DNA of 64,000 nucleotides, from assembly GCF_007565055.1 (NCBI RefSeq), contig NC_044556.1:135011808-135075807 (forward strand). Reading direction: 5' to 3'. Source of the DNA: Rhinopithecus roxellana. Its lineage: Eukaryota; Chordata; Mammalia; Primates; Cercopithecidae. The position numbers and the translations under genes are program-made. The notes beneath the pieces are model-generated. The model was not told the DNA's origin and did not search any database. It saw only the letters and a list, made by a program, of their open reading frames with translations. Positions 34,326 through 45,316 of the stretch are shown here, piece by piece; within the stretch, counting starts at the first letter, position 1, and each line of letters starts with the position of its first letter.

Positions 34326-34618
34326 TTTTTATTTATTTATTTTTTGAGACAGGGTCTCGCTTTGTCACCCAGGCTGGAGTGCAGTGGCACGATCTCGGCT
34401 TAACCCCTCCTGGGTTCAAGCAATTCTCCTGCCTCAGCTTCCCGAGTAGCTGGGACTACAAGTGCACACCACCATACCCAGCTAATTTTTGTATCTTTAG
34501 TAGAGATGGGGTTTCACTATGTTGGCTAGGCTGGTCTTGAAATCCTGACCTTAAGTGATTCACCTGCCTTGGCCTCCCAAAATGCTGGGATTACAGGCAT
34601 GAGCCACCATGCCCAGCC
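34326..34618 (-). mobile_element. AluS-like element with short internal deletion
   Basis: Reverse-oriented dimer lacking part of CACTGCAACCTCCG in the right arm (reads CGGCTTAACCCCTCCTGG). Confidence 0.92.
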
Positions 34619-36300
34619 AGGAAGAAGTATTGGTAGTGAAACCACAAAGGCATGTAGGAACAGTGGGACTGATTCATCAAAGTGGGGTAGGGTATTATGT
34701 CACTAATGTTGTTTAGAATTCCTGCACATGGTGATTTTAAAAAATGCAAGCTGAGTTAGTTTTATTATTGCTTTTCAATGCTCTACACAGAGTGTACCCC
34801 TTTTTGCCGAACCCAGGACAGACCACTCCCACAGCATTCCTTCTGATATACCTCTAAACATTTTCACTCACAAATGGTGTAGGGTGTGAAGCAGAGATGT
34901 CCAGATTTATATGCCTTATGTATGGAAGGAATATACTCTCTTCTACATTGGCATGACTTATTGTACCTAATTAAAACTATCTGCATCCATACTGCCTTAA
35001 AATCTTTTTCCTATTTTGACATTGTGCTAATTATCAACTCATTTAGGTTACAAATTATAAAGCTATCATAGTAAATATCTTAAGGTGCATTCATATAATC
35101 AGATTGCATGCCTTGTAAAATTTAGCTAAAATCAGCTCACTGCCAGAGTAATAGTATTGAAGAAGAAGGAAAGAGTAATCTAGGAGTATGAGGCCCTCAA
35201 AACACATCATGGTAGTCTATTTCCAAACTAGGCTAATCAAGATCTTGCCCAGGATTTTTCTACTGTAGTTATTGAAGAAAACTGTTTCTTTCCCCTGGGG
35301 TCAATAAGTTTGTAAAACAGGAATCTTGAGCCACCAAGTGGACATTTGTCTACCAGAAGGACAGACCCTGATTGAAAGAAAAGAATTCTTTGATGACATC
35401 TCATTAGTTGAGCCCTGGCTTGCCCAATTACATGAAACAAATCCTCTCATTTGCATTTGTTAAGCAAGTTTGAACTGGATTTCTGTCTTCCAGCAAAAGT
35501 ATTTTGACAAATAGAAGGCTTTAAATATAGTGCTTGTGTGCAAGATTAAAATATTCTATAGTTATACTATATCCTTTTATATAATTGATTAAAGCAAATA
35601 TAAGCAGATCATTTTCTATGAGTGATTTGCAGCACATACCAACAAATGGCAGTTGCCACAATATATAAAAATGTATTTTTCTCATTCATTTGTTATTCTC
35701 TATAGTCAGTTTCCAAAATGATTTATTTTCATCCTAGACATTTCATTAATTATTGACTATACATATACACTAATTCCAATTTATATTTAAAAGCAGCTGC
35801 CTCAAATCTTGGCAAGAGAATTAGCAGTGATTCCACACATCATGATCTGAATATATATAAATATAGTCTGACCGTACTCCCATTTTATTCATTTTTTTAA
35901 AAATTAGATTCATAAAATTCTAACTTCTAGTTCAAGTCATGCTGAAATTAAATTGGGAAACATGGCAGACTTTGGGTTGGAACTAAATCAGATTGGCAGA
36001 AATTTTGCAACCTTAATGGCCATGTTTTACATACTGTTATTGAAGTTACAGCCATATAAATTACATAATTTAATCTTAGAATTCTTGGACATTAACTACT
36101 GTTAATTTATAATAACTTTAATTTAGAGAGAGTCCAGTGCAGATAAGTTAAGCTATCATGAAAGTATCAGTAGAAAACGAGCTAGAGAACAAGGATAGCC
36201 TCATCAACCTTCTGGGTTTTCAATGGGATTTTTTGTTTGGTTTTGTTGTTTGTCAGGAAGTTTTTGTTTGTTTGTTTATTTAGTTTTGGTTTTTGGAGAC
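34619..36300. other. Repeat-poor intergenic DNA
   Basis: Nothing assigned except T/G-rich low-complexity sequence at 36224-36297. Confidence 0.45.
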
Positions 36301-36329
36301 AGACGCACTGTGATCTTTATTGTAATGGC

Positions 36330-36400
36330 TTGGTATCCACTGACTGGAACAGCACCAGGCTTACGGTCAGTGCTCAATTAAGGTTTATTGAATGAATGAG
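36330..36400 (+). mobile_element. L2/MIR tail
   Basis: AGTGCTCAATTAAGGTTTAT, then TGAATGAATGAG is the common L2/MIR 3' end. Confidence 0.6.
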
Positions 36401-36589
36401 TGTTCTGTAATAGATGCAAATCTGGTGCAACATAAGTTTTTCTGTTATTGCTGTAGGTAATAAAACATGCCCATTGTGAACTAAACCAGAAGGAATTTTC
36501 AGGTGTCCCTTTTTTAAGCTTCCTCATCCTAATAGTAAATGAACTGAGACCAGAAAAGGTAAAGTGACTGCCCAAAACAGAGAAAGGAG

Positions 36590-37890
36590 TAGTAAATCAA
36601 TTAACAAACATTTATCAAGTAGTGTACATTATTTCAGATAATGAGGACACAGCAGAGCATAAGGCAGTTAAAGTCTCTGCCTTCAAGGAGTTTATATTCC
36701 AGTGGGAAAAGTGATGAACATGTAAATGAACAAGATAATTTCAGGCCTTGATAAAATGGTGCTAAAAAAATAACAATACAGAACATTTGGATGGAGAATG
36801 ATGGAGGGTGGAGAGAAACACAATTGACTTAGATTACTCAGAACTGGATGCTGTGAAGACTTTCATGGGGGCTGAGGCCTGAATGACGAGGAGACAGCCA
36901 AGCAAAGGTATGGAGGAAGGGTATTGGAAACGCAAGTACAAAGGGTCTGAGATGGAAACAAGCTTGATGTGTTTCATGAAAATAAAACGGCCATAGTGTT
37001 TCAACCAGAATGAGGAGGAGAAGAAAATGAATAGAGACAAGGTTAGCTGGGCCAACACCAAACCCTGTAGAGCACTGTGTATCAGGAAAAGTAGTTGTGG
37101 GTTTTTACAGGGTGTGATGAGACACCATTCAAAAGGTTTTGAGGAAAGGAGTCATATTATCTAATTTTCATTTCAGAAAAATCACTCAGGCTACCGTGTG
37201 GAGAATGGACTGGGATAAGGCAAGAGATGATGCTGTGAGACTAATTAGAACACTGCCCCAGTAATCCAGGCTGCATGGTGGTCACTTGGACTAGGATTGA
37301 CAGTAGAGAGGGTGAGCAGTAGCTGGACTCAAGACATTTGTAAGTACCTATAGGACTTACTGCTAGATGCATTTGGGCAAATGAAGATGCCATTTACAGT
37401 GATAGAGAGGACTCTGGAAGAATGACTTGGGAGAATGGGGAAATGGTTAGTTCGGCTTTGGACATGTCAAGTCTGAAATTTTTTTTAAATCAACTTTCTC
37501 AGGTTTAGTAAGCCTGAAATGTTTATTAAACATTCAAATGGAAATGCTAAAACGTAGTTGGATAGATAAGTCTGGACTTCAAAACAGAGGTCAGGAGAGG
37601 TGACATGGATTTGGACATCATCAATAAAGAGATGATATTCAAAGCCATGGCTCTAGGGAAACCCTGTGGTTAGAGAAGAAAGGAGGACTGAGACAGTCTG
37701 GAGCACTGTGAGAGATCTTCTGGAGAACGAGGAGCCAGAACAAAAGGGCTGAGAAAGAACACAGAAGAATCTGGCTTCCTGGATGTCTCATGGGCGACCT
37801 TGACAAGGACTGTTCTTAATATGGAAATGGGAGAATGGAGGAAGGAAAGCCTGATTGACATGTAGTGAGGCAAGAACGAGGAGTGAGGAC
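36590..37890 (-). mobile_element. L2 LINE ORF2 relic (about 1.3 kb)
   Basis: In minus sense the order of segments follows L2 ORF2 to its 3' end. Landmarks are GGAGTTTATATTCCAGTGGG (reversed tail) at 36689-36708, TGGGATAAGGCAAGAGATGA, and CAGTAATCCAGGCTGCATGG. Near 37615-37640 the minus strand reads FIDDVQ where the reverse transcriptase YADD box should be, so Tyr and Ala of the catalytic box are lost. No functional frame remains; the 165-codon ORF at 37670-38167 is a fragment in decay. Confidence 0.72.
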
Positions 37891-39937
37891 AAAGCAGCAG
37901 CAAGTTAAACATGGCTTTCAGAAATGTTTCCATGGAGTTAGGAAGTCCTGAAGAGGGCAACAGAGGATGACGTGCAAAGCAATGTAGGAAGATTCGCCTT
38001 TGGCCTTGGATACAGCAGAGATGCTTCTTCCACTGTGACTTGAGAGAAGTTAGTTGCTTGGGCTCAGGTGCACGTGGGCTGCAGGATTTGGTGAATTCTT
38101 GACTAATTCCATCAAAGTTGAACCCAATTTTTCCAAATCCTACTTCAGATTGCAACCACATGGCCACCGTTGGAATTATAAAGTCATATTTGTTGTATTG
38201 GACACAATAGCTGAAAATTTTAAAAGATGTAATTCCTACTTCTAATTTGCTGTGTGAAATTATTCTACAAATGTAATCATCTAAGTTTAGTGGTGCAAGA
38301 GTGTCATTACTTAATCAAACGAAATTACTATAGCACCAAGCTTATTTTCAATGCAATGTAAAAGAGACATCCTAAGTTTTTAGTTATTCAAAGGAATGAA
38401 GTCAACAAACTAAGAAAGTGGAAAAAACCTAGGTCCTTAAAATCGTCATTGAACTACTGAATTAAGCAGCTCTGGAATGGCCTTATCCCAGATTTCTTGT
38501 TATGTGAGTTAATAAATGTACTGATTGTTTGAGCCATTTTTTGTTGATTATTGCCACTTACAGCTGAAAGCAGTTTAACAGGCATGGTATTTTACTAGAA
38601 TAACTGGTAGCCATCTGGAAAAAAATAAAGCTCAAACCTTACACAAAAATAAATTCCAGACAGATCAAAATATAATAAAAACTAAAAGTTAACTATCACC
38701 ATTCCTAATTTTGCACAAAAGCAGCAGAAACTTTAAAGTAAAAGCTGTTCTTTTATGTTTTAACTTAATTATTCTAAATGGTATGTAAGGCATTTAAATT
38801 GGGCTATCTATAGTAACAAATGGAACATAATAGTGAATAATACAAATGCCAACAACAACTGACAAATATTTTGTCATTAAGACACTTTTCATCCTTTATT
38901 GCTCTCTTTTCCCGTTTTAGTATGTTGTATTTTTCTTGAACTATAAAATATTATTTACTGGATGCTTGCAGATAACATCATATCCTTTCCACAATTAAAC
39001 ATGAAACTATCAGGAGAACGCTAAGTCTACCTCTTTTCATTCTATCTGGTTCTATGTGTGAGCATCCTAGTCACTTATATCATCTTCGTTGAGCCCTTGA
39101 GAAAAAAGATGACAGACAGTGACAGTAGTGTTGTATCCCCGGTACCCACCACTATGTCTGGAACATGAAGGCATTCAGTGAAGTTTTGTTAAGTGGATAG
39201 ATGAATGAATGCATGCACACATGTGTGTGAGAAAATGGAGGGAAGGTGATACTTTTTCTGTTTCTGCTCACTTGCATGGTCAGAAGAAAGAGAACAAGTT
39301 GCTGAAGGTTCATGGAAAGCTCACAAAGAAAGAAGATTCATCTTCTTATCCAGTTCACGAACTCTCAGGAGCATTGCTCAAGGGTTCTTCCTGGTTGCAG
39401 TTCTGAGAACTATTGTAGGAGGAGTGAAGAAAACATTTACTGTCTACCGGATGCTGGCACTGTCCTAGACACTTTAATACATTATTTTATCCTCTATTTC
39501 TATTTATTTTATAAATAAGGTAGGGGTTGTCTTCTAAGGGAGGTACACAATCTATTCAACTGGGAGAATTTGCAAATCCTAGAGCATTCAATCTATAGCT
39601 CAATAGGCTGAACTCTGCCTATCTAAGTTCAAAATTAATTATCTTTCTCAAGCAAGCGCTCTAACTTGGAAGTCAAGTTGCAGAGCAAGGCAAAAATAAC
39701 AGCAGTACTTTTATACATATTTCTGATCTCTTCCTAAGTAAATACATTGAAAAACTCCCATTGTAGCTACTCAAAATGTACTTGCAACAACATAGGAATT
39801 CCACTAAGATTTACCTTTTAGACTTCTTTTTAGTTTACCATCCAAATCTTTTGTGGGGAAATTTATAGACACAATGGATGAATTATTCTATTATTTTTCA
39901 TTATCCTAGGCGAATGAATATATCTGCTAGAGTGTCT
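37891..39937. other. Intergenic DNA with small L2/MIR relics
   Basis: An L2 tail (GTATCCCCGGTACCCACC, ATGTCTGGAACATGAAGGC) lies at about 39120-39212, and a reversed MIR (GCACTGTCCTAGACACTTTA) at about 39428-39560. A possible LTR end lies near 38490-38590. The rest is unassigned. Confidence 0.5.
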
Positions 39938-40562
39938 GTGATGGTTAAATTTTATGTACCAATTTGACTAGGCTATGGTGCCCAGCTCTTTGTTCAAACA
40001 CTAGTCCGGCTATTGCTGTGAAGATACTTTGTAGATGTGATCAACATCTACAATCAGTTGAGTTTAAGTAAAGGAGATTGCCCTCAATCTCCTTGGGGGG
40101 TTCAGTCAGGTGAAAGACATAATTGCAGAAATGAGGACTCCTGGAAAGGAATGAATTCTGCCTCAAGACTGTAACATAGAAATCCTGCCAGATTTCCCAG
40201 CCTGCAGGCTTGCCCTACACATCTCAAACTTGCCAGCCCCGCAATTGCATGAGCCAGTTCCTTAAAAAAAAATTAGCATGAGGGAAATCAGGAATAATAG
40301 GCAGGTGCCCTATCTGGCATAAATATTTAGGAACCTTGGTCCTATATAACCTGATTCCTTTTGCTCCGATTACTAATCTCTATGGATTCACTCCCATTGT
40401 CTCTCCAGTCTCAGAACTTCTAAATGAAGTTGCGCTCTCACACAAAACGTGTGTGTGTGTGTGTGTGTGTATTACTGTGTGTGTATGTATTACTGTGTGT
40501 ATATATATATTTATGTATATATACTATTAGTTCTGTTTCTCTAGAGAACATTTGCTGATACA
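39937..40562 (+). mobile_element. Old ERV-class solitary LTR, interrupted
   Basis: It begins TGTGATGGTTAAATTTTATG and ends TTCTGTTTCTCTAGAGAAC, then TGATACAAC, the outer ends of a common old mammalian LTR. The middle (about 40263-40448) is occupied by a different repeat and a TG/TA microsatellite (40448-40520). No internal retroviral genes are present. Confidence 0.55.
40263..40448 (+). repeat. Copy A of an unassigned ~180-bp repeat
   Basis: Aligns in inverted orientation with 44346-44535. The best block, AATAATAGGCAGGTGCCCTA and TCTGGCATAAATATTT, has one difference in about 35 bases; overall similarity is roughly three quarters by eye. I do not recognise the family. Confidence 0.7.
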
Positions 40563-40618
40563 ACAGCTATACTATTTGCAACAGATAAAAATAAACTAGT
40601 ATTAAGAAGATAAAAGCA

Positions 40619-40923
40619 GGTCAGGTGCAGTGGCTCACGCCTGTAATCCCAGCACTTTGGGAGGCCAAGGCAGGTGGATCACCTGAGGTCAGGAGTTCAA
40701 GACCAACCTGGTCAACATGGTGAAACCCCATCTCTACTAAAAATACAAAAATTAGCCAGGCGTGGTGGTGGGCACCTGTAATCTCAGCTACTCAGGAGGC
40801 TAAGGCAGGAGAATTGCTGGAATCTAGGAGGAGGACGTTGCAGTGAGCCGAGATTGCACCACTGCACTCCAGCCTGGGCGACAAGTGAAACTAAGTCTCA
40901 AAAAATAAAAAATTAAAAAATTA
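40619..40923 (+). mobile_element. AluS with perfect 12-bp target duplications
   Basis: AAGATAAAAGCA flanks the element at 40607-40618 and 40924-40935. Confidence 0.96.
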
Positions 40924-40935
40924 AAGATAAAAGCA

Positions 40936-41694
40936 ATTAGCAGTCTTTCTCTCTTTGATAGCATTTATTCAGAAACATAAATTCCAAAGGCTTTGAAATC
41001 CTGCCATCTCTAGTTATACTACAGATAGAATACTTTAAAAAATAAAATTGTCAGTCATTGTTATTTTTAAAATACGTGTGATTTTTAGCTTTGAGAAAGT
41101 GCTAAGGTTGTCATTAAGCCAGACATTGAGAAAGTGCGGCATCTTTAAACACTCTGAAGCACTAATTTCAGAGATGCCCCTAGGATTTTCTTTCAGTCCT
41201 TAGCTTATATCCAGATTGTGTTGTAATATTTATCTTTAGATGTGCCACAATAAGTTTACAACCACTAAAATATGACATTGGAACTATCAGAAAAGCATCT
41301 GTATCCACCACAAAAAGCTTGAGGGAAGTACAACTACAGTTCACTGCGTAGTCAGGTGACAGCCATTTAGCAATATCTGGCAGCAAAGGGGAATGAAACA
41401 TAAGATAAATTGAAGTGTCTGAAAAGTATATGAACCTCAAGTGTTGAAAACATGTCTAGTTCTCTGAAAGATTATATAGGTAAACATTTCAGTTCTTTAA
41501 GGAGCACCTCCCATGGACCCAGGGTGTTTTTTAGGAGGTGGACATAGCTTTCCCCTCCTGAGAAGATGAGGGTCTGGTAATGGAGACCAACAGATAAGAT
41601 AACAAGCAGTAAGAATAATTTGTAACATGTTCAGTGCCATACTAAACTGATTCATAAAATGATTCCATTTACAATGATTTATAGGAATACCTCC
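40936..41694. other. Intergenic DNA, nothing recognised
   Basis: No gene or repeat assigned. Confidence 0.4.
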
Positions 41695-42062
41695 TGCAAT
41701 GAACTGAAGGTTTGCATCAGCCTAAAACTCGTATGTTGAAATCTAACTCCCAAGATGATGATATTAGGAGGTGGGACCTTTGGGAGGTGATTAGGTCATG
41801 AAGGTGGAGCCCTCATGAATGGGATTAGTGTCCTTATTAAAGAGGCCTCAGAGAGTCCTCTTTCCCTTTTTCCACTATGTGAGAATATCATGAGAAGTTA
41901 GCAGTCTGCAACCCGAAAGAAGTCCCTCACCAGAACGTGACCATGCTGGCACCCTGATCACAGACTCTCAGCCTCCAGAAACTGTGAGAAAGAAATATCT
42001 GTTGTTTATAAGCCATCCACTCTGTGGTACTTTGTTATAGCAGCCTGAATGGATTAAGACAT
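41695..42062 (+). mobile_element. Old ERVL/MaLR-type solitary LTR relic
   Basis: GTATGTTGAAATCTAACTCC, AGGAGGTGGGACCTTTGGGA and CTTTGTTATAGCAGCCTGAA are landmarks of a very common old mammalian LTR-like repeat. It is non-coding. Confidence 0.6.
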
Positions 42063-42074
42063 CTTAGGCAAGAA

Positions 42075-42770
42075 AGACAGAAACATTACTCTGCTAGAGA
42101 GAAGGGAATTGCAGAGGGAAGGTAACAAACGCCCTTATGGAGAGGGTGACCTTCCAGCCAGATCTTGAAGTTAAGGGAGCAAAGACTCTGAAGGTAAAAA
42201 GAAAAGAGACCAAGAGCAAGGGGTCATTCTCCAGCCGTCCAGGCAGACAGAGGAGACTTTCAGAGGCACAGAGGCAAATTTAGGACCAGGCCAGCCACTT
42301 GGCTTTGCTGTTGGGTATACAAAGGGGGCTTGCCAACATGCAGTGGGAAAGGTAAGATTTAGTGAGAGACTGGATGTGGGAAAAGGAGGGAGAAACACAC
42401 CTGAGTGCTTGATCTGAGAAACGATGACTGGTAGAGAACAGAAAGTTAAAGATTTAGAGAAGAAAATACTGCTTTGGGAGAAAGAGGATGTGCTCTGTTG
42501 GGGGATGTTGAGACTGAAGAGCCAGTGGAGCGTCCAGGTAGAGATGTCAAGTAACCACTTAATAACCTGGGTCTGCCCCCCAGGAGAAGTTTAGGTCAAA
42601 AATATAGGTTTCGTCGTCATTAGCAAGCTGGATGAGAATTCCCAGAGGAAGAAGCAAGACAAGGAAAGAAGATAACCAAGGAGCAAACATTGCTTGACCC
42701 TAATGTTTAAGAGGCAGGAGAAAAGAGAAAAGCCCCATAAAAAACTAAAAAAGGTCAAGGAGCTATTATT
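42075..42770 (-). mobile_element. L2 LINE ORF2 relic
   Basis: Same family and orientation as the relic at 36.6-37.9 kb. At about 42600-42625 the minus strand reads LANDDE in the position of the reverse transcriptase YADD box, which keeps the two Asp residues. The frame is otherwise broken. Confidence 0.65.
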
Positions 42771-42992
42771 GTACATGTTTGTTTTGTTTTATTATGCTAA
42801 TTATATACATGACACAAAACTTACCATTTCAATCATTTTTAAGTGTACAATTTAGTGGTATTAATTACATTCACCATGTTGTACAACCATTACCACTATT
42901 TCCAAAACTATTTCATTATCCTAAACAGAAATTCTGCAACCATTAAGCAATAGCTCCTCATTCCTCTCTCGCCACAGTCCCTGGTAAACTTT

Positions 42993-43286
42993 TTCATTGA
43001 GACAGTCTCGCTCTGTCACCCAGTCTGGAGTGCAGAGGTGCAATCTCAGCTCACTGCAACCTCAACTTCCCGGGTTAAAGCAATCCTCCCACCTCAGCCT
43101 CCTGAGTATCTGGGACTACAGGCATGGGCCATCATGCCTGGCTAATTTTTTTTTTTTTTTTTTTTGTAGACACAGGGCTGTCACTATGTTGCCCAGGCTG
43201 GTCTCGAACTCCTGAGCTCAAGTGATCTGCCCTCCTCAGCCTCCCAAAGTGCTGGGATTACAGGCATGAGCCACCGGGCCCTGCGG
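42993..43286 (-). mobile_element. AluJ/Sx, first of two adjacent insertions
   Basis: Reverse-oriented dimer with an expanded T-run in the linker (43147-43165). CTGGTAAACTTTTT before and CTGGTAACTTTTT after are the probable target copies. Confidence 0.92.
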
Positions 43287-43301
43287 GCTTCTGGTAACTT
43301 T

Positions 43302-43468
43302 TTCTGAGACAGTCTTGCTGTGTCACCCAGGCTGGAGCCCAGTAGTGCAATCTCAGCTCATAGCAACCTCCACCTCCTCGGTTGAAGAGACTCTCATTCC
43401 TCAGCCTCCCATGTAGCTGAGATTACAGGCATGTGCCACCATGCCCAGCTAATTTTTCTTTTGTTTTG

Positions 43469-43499
<31 letters not shown>

Positions 43500-43630
43500 T
43501 GTTTTAATAGAGACAGAGACAGGATTTCACCATGCTGGCCAGGCTAGTGTGGAACTCCTGACCTCAAGTGATCTGCCCACCTCAGCCTCCCAAAGTGCTG
43601 AGATTACAGGTCTGAGCCATCGCACCTGGC
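43302..43630 (-). mobile_element. Alu with (TTTTG)n expansion in the linker
   Basis: Reverse-oriented dimer. Its mid-element A-rich linker has grown into TTTTG/TTTTTG repeats at 43459-43505. Confidence 0.92.
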
Positions 43631-43810
43631 TGCACCTACTAACTTCTTATCTACTTTCTGTCTTCATGAATTTGCCTACTCTAGGTATCTCATACAAGCA
43701 GAATCATATATTTGTCCTTCTGTGTCCAACTTATTTCACTTAGCATAATGTCTTCAATGTTCATACATGTTGGGCCATGTGTCAGAACCTCAGTCCTCTT
43801 TATGTATTGT

Positions 43811-44799
43811 GCCTTTTGCAGTTAGGAAACAAAAGCAGGGAGAATAGCAATCATGGATATATCAGGACTAGTTAATTAGGTTCCGGGGGTAAGGAGGGGA
43901 GGAGAACAGTCCATTGGAAGGCCAGAACTGAAAGCTGAGCGCAGAAGCCATAATCAGTTAGCCAAGAACTCTGTGTAGAGCAGAAAGGCATATGGAAGTT
44001 GGAGGTCACTGAACAAATCTTCCTCTGAGAACCAGATAGAAAACTGAATTCAGACTGATGAATGAACTCAATACAAGATGGGTGGGAAGGTCTGGTGGGA
44101 AACAGGTCTGAATGAACAGTTCCTTGGTTCTAGCATCCAGATGCAGGCATACCTGTACACATAGTTACTACCTGAAGGAGAATAAACAGCGTGAGCCAGA
44201 GAAGCACATCAAAAATAGATTATGAAGCTAAAGAGGACAGAGGAGCTGAAAGGCAGCTCAACTCAGATGGCAGAGAGAGGAACATCCAGAGGGAATGAGT
44301 GAAATACTCAGAAACTTACGTCAAAAGCTAGATTCTATTAACGCAAGTTTTGTGTGAGTAAGACAGTTCCATTGAGAGGTACTGGGACCAGAGAGATGAC
44401 AGAAGTGACTCCAAGAGAAATAAGTAATTGGAGCAAAAGGAGCCAGGATGTACAGGACTCAGGTCCCCAAATATTTATGCCAGATAGGGTACCTGCCTAT
44501 TATTTCTGATTGCTCTTATGTTAATATTTTTGCCCCAAAAGCTTAGAAGATATTAGTGTAACTTCTAAAGGAAAAAAGTATTCCGAATGCTTTCAATTCT
44601 TACGGATGAGCAGTATGCATATCCCTTCACCCAAATGATTAAATTGTTGATTGAGAAGTTAAGCGTCTCATTATACAGCATCTATCTTAAATAATGTAAT
44701 TTTGCCTTATAGGAAATGTGCTCAGTAAGCTTCTGAATTTAATATAAATTTACCAATTTTTGCTGAATAAAAGCCAAAGAAAATACAGAAGGCTACAGA
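43811..44799. other. Intergenic DNA; holds copy B of an unassigned repeat
   Basis: Apart from the repeat at 44346-44535 nothing is recognised. Confidence 0.45.
44346..44535 (-). repeat. Copy B of the unassigned ~180-bp repeat
   Basis: Reverse complement aligns with 40263-40448, including TCCTTTTGCTCC, ATTAC and CTCACACAAAAC landmarks in the same order. Confidence 0.7.
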
Positions 44800-45053
44800 A
44801 GATATTTTGTATGACATCTATCTTTTAAAATTCTACTGGGGCTTAATTTGTAGCCTAACAAATGGTCTATCCTGGAAAATGTCCCACATGTGCTTGAGAA
44901 GAATGTGTATTCTGTTGTCATTGGGTTCTACACATGACTGTGAGTTCTAGTTGCTTTATTATTATTTTTTATGTCCTCTAATTCCTAATGTAATCTTCTA
45001 TCTGATTTTTCTATCTACTATTGTGAGTGGGGTACTGAAGTCTCCAACTAGTA
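44800..45053 (-). mobile_element. L1 ORF2 relic
   Basis: GGTCTATCCTGGAAAATGTC, TTGAGAAGAATGTGTATTCT and GGGGTACTGAAGTCTCCAAC are reversed L1 ORF2. Confidence 0.8.
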
Positions 45054-45316
45054 TTTTTTTTTTTTTTTTTTTTTTTGAGACAGGGTCTTGCTTTGTTGTC
45101 CAGGCTAGAGTGCAGTGGCATGCTCACAGCTCACTGCAGCCTTAACCTCCTGGGCTCAAGAGATCCTCCCACCTCAGCTTCCCAAGTAGCTGAGACTACA
45201 GGCATGTGCCACCATTCCTGGCTAGTTTTTTGTATTTTTTGTAGAAATGGGGTTTTGTCATGTTGCCAGGTTGGTCTCAAACTCCTAGGAGGGCTCAAAC
45301 CATCTGCTTGACTCAG
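45054..45316 (-). mobile_element. 5'-truncated AluJ-like element
   Basis: Poly-T at 45054-45076, right arm complete, left arm stops before the usual GCCTCCCAAAGTGCTGGG segment. Confidence 0.88.

Larger units (their letters stand above)
42780..43810 (-). mobile_element. L1M 3' region carrying two adjacent Alus
   Basis: Reversed L1M sequence before (ACCATTACCACTATTTCC) and after (CACTTAGCATAATGTCTTCA) the two Alus is continuous in the family order. Confidence 0.68.

Noticed and set aside
37670..38167. 165-codon minus-strand ORF
   Set aside because: It overlaps the decayed L2 ORF2 and shows no intact domain or coding bias.
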